The translations under genes were made by a program, and so were the position numbers. Below, piece by piece: positions 63,601-64,000 of a stretch of 64,000 nucleotides of DNA. Source of the stretch: Flavobacterium enshiense DK69 (lineage in GTDB: Bacteria; Bacteroidota; Bacteroidia; Flavobacteriales; Flavobacteriaceae); NCBI RefSeq assembly GCF_000498495.1, contig NZ_AVCS01000009.1, positions 459,254-523,253 of the forward strand, written 5' to 3'. Positions within the stretch are counted from its first letter, which is position 1. The number at the start of each line of letters is the position of its first letter. The notes beneath the pieces were generated by a model that was not told the origin of the DNA, did no database searches, and was given only the letters and a program-made list of their open reading frames with translations.

Positions 63601-64000
63601 CGCATTTGGAGTAGGGTTTACCAATACTGTTGTTGTTATTTGGGTTCCGTTGCATCCGTTGGCAGTAGGGGTTATGGTAAAAGTAACCAAAACGGGAGCA
63701 TTGGTTGTATTGGTCAGTGTTCCGCTGATGTCACTGGATCCGCTTGCTGCAATTCCTGTTACAGATCCGTCATTGTCTCTGGTCCAGTTGAATGTAGTGG
63801 AAGCTACGTTTCCTGATAGGGCCATTGCAGTTATTGCTGTCCCGGAACAAATGGTTTGGTTGTTATTGGTCGCCACTGCATTTGGAGTAGGGTTTACCAA
63901 TACTGTTGTTGTTATTTGGGTTCCGTTGCATCCGTTGGCAGTAGGGGTTATGGTAAAAGTAACTGTAACGGGAGCACTAGTTGTATTGGTCAGTGTTCCG
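57661..64000 (-). CDS. Giant secreted repeat protein with T9SS type A sorting signal (5' end outside window)
   Basis: More than 2,110 residues are visible and the frame is still open at the right edge, so the start and signal peptide lie outside. From the window edge come four-plus 92-residue repeats (PNAVATNSxQTICSG...FNWTRDN...GIAASGSGDISGTLTN...FTITPTANGC). A WESSTDAG Ig-like domain and a MAM/jelly-roll-like domain follow, then five more 92-residue repeats and two shorter ones (PTAVLGxxQTxCYGDSANL). The C-terminal module and type A sorting signal (ending KKVIIR) are nearly identical to those of the gene at 51689. A surface adhesin is the likely role. Confidence 0.9.
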   Translation of the reverse strand, partial: GTLTNTTSAPVTVTFTITPTANGCNGTQITTTVLVNPTPNAVATNNNQTICSGTAITAMALSGNVASTTFNWTRDNDGSVTGIAASGSSDISGTLTNTTNAPVLVTFTITPTANGCNGTQITTTVLVNPTPNAVAANASQTICSGTAITVMALSGNVASTTFNWTRDNDGSVTGIAASGSGDISGTLTNTTNAPVLVTFTITPTANGCNGTQITTTVLVNPTPNAVAANASQTICSGTSITAMALSGNVASTTFNWTRDNDGSVTGIAANGTGDISGTLTNATSAPVTVTFTITPTANGCSGTPITTTVRLNPIPNAIATNSNQTICSTNSIAPIVLSSAVAGATYSWTRDNNVAATGIAPSGSGDISGTLTNTTSAPVTVTFTITPTANSCTGASITATVLVQPATKGGAVTISQPNITPVVRTKTECHTATGTLYLSGHIGNVVRWESSTDAGNTWTPIANTATTAAYNYNGLTQTSMFRAVIKNEPNCLLAYSTFSMINVIPNLKPSPVIATPSTICEGDSSVLSSSSSYATSSQLATGGSFSNSNPTGWEVENCNNCLSSGGSNDDEGPFQLSSTNGKRYSGVDYTSNGKFAIAHGEGITSYMSTPVFNTFGLTNATLTFKHAYNFLAGAKGEIQLSVNGGSTYTTIQTYTGTLTPTDPFTAAANSVTIDLNAYLGQGNLKIRFYYYGIDTVPGNPTGSSWAIDDIAIPDAPTNLSTQWVDAATGQVVSTSMTMTVSPTQTTTYAITSYLNGCNSFGTDGTEYITVVVKPTPNAVATPSSQTICSGTAITTMVLSSNVASTTFNWTRDNTTAVTGISNSGTGNIIGTLTNTTNTPKTVTFTITPKANGCTGTPITTTVLVNPKPNAVATISNQTICSGTAITAVALSGNVASSTFNWTRDNAVAVTGIAASGSGNISGTLTNTTSAPVTVTFTITPTANGCSGTQITTKVRVNPIPNVVAIPSSQTICSGTPITTMALSGSVASTTFNWTRDNTIAVSGIAASGSGNISGTLTNTTNAPVAVTFTITPTANSCTGASITTTVLVNPTPNAVATNSAQTICSGTSITAMALSGSVASTAFNWTRDNAAAVTGIAASGTGDISGTLTNTTNAPVTVAFTITPKANNCNGTPITTTVLVNPTPNVAATNSNQTICSGTEITAMALSGSVASTTFNWTRDNTVAVTGIAASGTGDISGTLTNTTNAPVTVTFTITPTANGCNGIPITTTVIVNEIPTAVLGLNQTGQTACYGDSANLSVNFTGTGPWNITYSNGSATTTVNNITANPYTITVPNITATSTYTITALSNSTCIAKPSDITGSATVTVNERPTAVLGTDQTICYGDSANLTVNFTGTGPWNIAYSNSSATASVNNITENPYTITIPNNTTTSTYTITALSDSKCTAQASDMTGSATVTVLNGTPGLWTGLVSTDWFDCKNWAGGLPSATIDAVIPTGAIRMPVIDRQSQYASAYSFIASARDVIINTNASITMNANSDLEVKRDWKNSGSFIPGSGTVTFNGDTANQVQLINSGIKLNESFYNLTLNCTNGAKGINIADAFALTVSNDLVLTSGDLRLTGEAQLVQNGTSANPIGGTGVLLRDQQGTKSSYHYNYWSSPVSNNNLNYTIGSVLKDGTNAASNPFNKDLITFGAGAYFADGPLTSPIKISTRWLYKYTQISTSYWSWQAIGSTGSVKVGEGFTMKGVTGSGPNINTQNYTFVGKPNNGNINLNIAPNQLYLVGNPYPSALDANEFILDNILDNGRATTNVFNGALYFWDHFGSTTHYLAEYVGGYAVYNLTGGVAAVSTDPLINNNMATGSKIPKQFIPVAQGFFVRTDLSGVGGVTGQITGGTISFKNSQRAFKTESESAANSIFIRNGNQTVDSDIDNRQRIRLSFEAPSGLRRQLLVGADAQASNLFDLGYDAPMIDVNNDDMYWNFSDGKFVIQAVNNFDIDQIIPVGIKISTVGTTKIKIDELENIPASTEIYLFDSVTGLYHDIKNEDFVAEFPIGEYPDRFALRFTAETLSTDEMNVNNGIMVFADANHILNIKNNFKDARVEAVQLYNILGQSITKWNVADEDQRNIKIPVEHIRTGTYIVKLKTSNGSLSKKVIIR
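57683..59707 (-). repeat. Duplicated C-terminal coding segment, copy 2
   Basis: Partner of 51711-53735 (constant offset 5,972). It spans from the WTGLVSTDWFD region to the sorting signal. Upstream of it the two genes differ in repeat type and number. Confidence 0.9.
60310..61690 (-). repeat. Five 276-bp tandem coding repeats (inner block)
   Basis: Units of 276 bp encode 92-residue Ig-like repeats. They share long identical stretches, such as the blocks around TTGTCTCTGGTCCAGTTAAA, but are more diverged from one another than the units of the outer block. Confidence 0.85.
62790..64000 (-). repeat. 276-bp tandem coding repeats (outer block, continuing past the window)
   Basis: Four full units and part of a fifth, with a period of exactly 276 bp (for example 63344 and 63620). 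Units 63344-63619 and 63620-63895 differ at only two positions over their first 240 bases. Confidence 0.92.

Noticed and set aside
60310..64000. Regular repeats that might be mistaken for a CRISPR array
   Set aside because: The units are 276 bp, lack spacer/repeat alternation and are translated in frame within a secreted protein; no cas gene is present.

Overview
The window looks like a stretch of the chromosome of a flavobacterium (Bacteroidetes, Flavobacteriaceae). The evidence is low GC, A/T-rich spacers without clear Shine-Dalgarno sequences, promoter -7 boxes of the TAnnTTTG type, three very large secreted proteins ending in type IX secretion (T9SS) sorting domains, a long-form GAPDH, a Flavo-1-like RNA, and dnaA followed by a low-molecular-weight phosphatase gene. 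No tRNA, rRNA, CRISPR array, integrase, transposase or phage gene was recognised.

Layout. 1-3.2 kb: 3' part of rpoC and a DUF3467 gene. 3.4-7.0 kb: a T9SS type C cell-surface protein and a convergent small PID-CTERM-like protein. 7.1-13.3 kb: prfC, then a divergent envelope-folding set of two parvulin-type PPIases and a MoxR ATPase. 13.3-15.7 kb: a possible copper monooxygenase-like protein divergent from an acyltransferase. 15.9-21.1 kb: two unrelated aconitases in tandem (AcnB type, then the mitochondrial/AcnA type). 21.2-25.8 kb: a cysteine-less thioredoxin-fold protein, a LysM-NlpC/P60 cell-wall hydrolase, a lipoprotein sphingomyelinase, a GNAT and an esterase. 25.8-28.8 kb: GAPDH and a DegP-type protease. 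29-33.2 kb: dapF, a GNAT, mltG, DUF2279 and a lysozyme-like protein, a peptidoglycan-flavoured cluster. 33.2-36.4 kb: dnaA, LMW phosphatase and an RsmI-like methyltransferase in one tight operon, then a thioesterase. 36.4-40.9 kb: a membrane glycosyltransferase-like gene and an FAD oxidoreductase inserted beside yigZ, then HAD and ribD. 42-47.9 kb: GNAT, a DUF6624-like gene, prmC, a four-helix-bundle gene, an FtsX-type permease, the Flavo-1-like RNA and hisS. 47.9-51.6 kb: a putative outer-membrane protein, an unknown gene pair, dus and a hydrolase. 51.7-64 kb: two giant repeat-rich T9SS adhesin-like genes, the second running off the window.

The most unusual observations are these. (1) A fossil of the yigZ 3' end lies 3,213 bp from the intact copy and brackets exactly the glycosyltransferase/FAD-oxidoreductase pair; its changed bases have produced a perfect terminator. 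(2) The last 2 kb of the two giant adhesin genes align at a constant offset of 5,972 bp, which points to recent duplication or gene conversion. (3) Near-identical 276-bp coding repeats fill the N-terminal part of the second adhesin. (4) There is a putative PHM-like copper protein, a redox-dead TlpA-like protein and a Flavo-1-like RNA. No complete undescribed multi-gene defence or mobile system was found.
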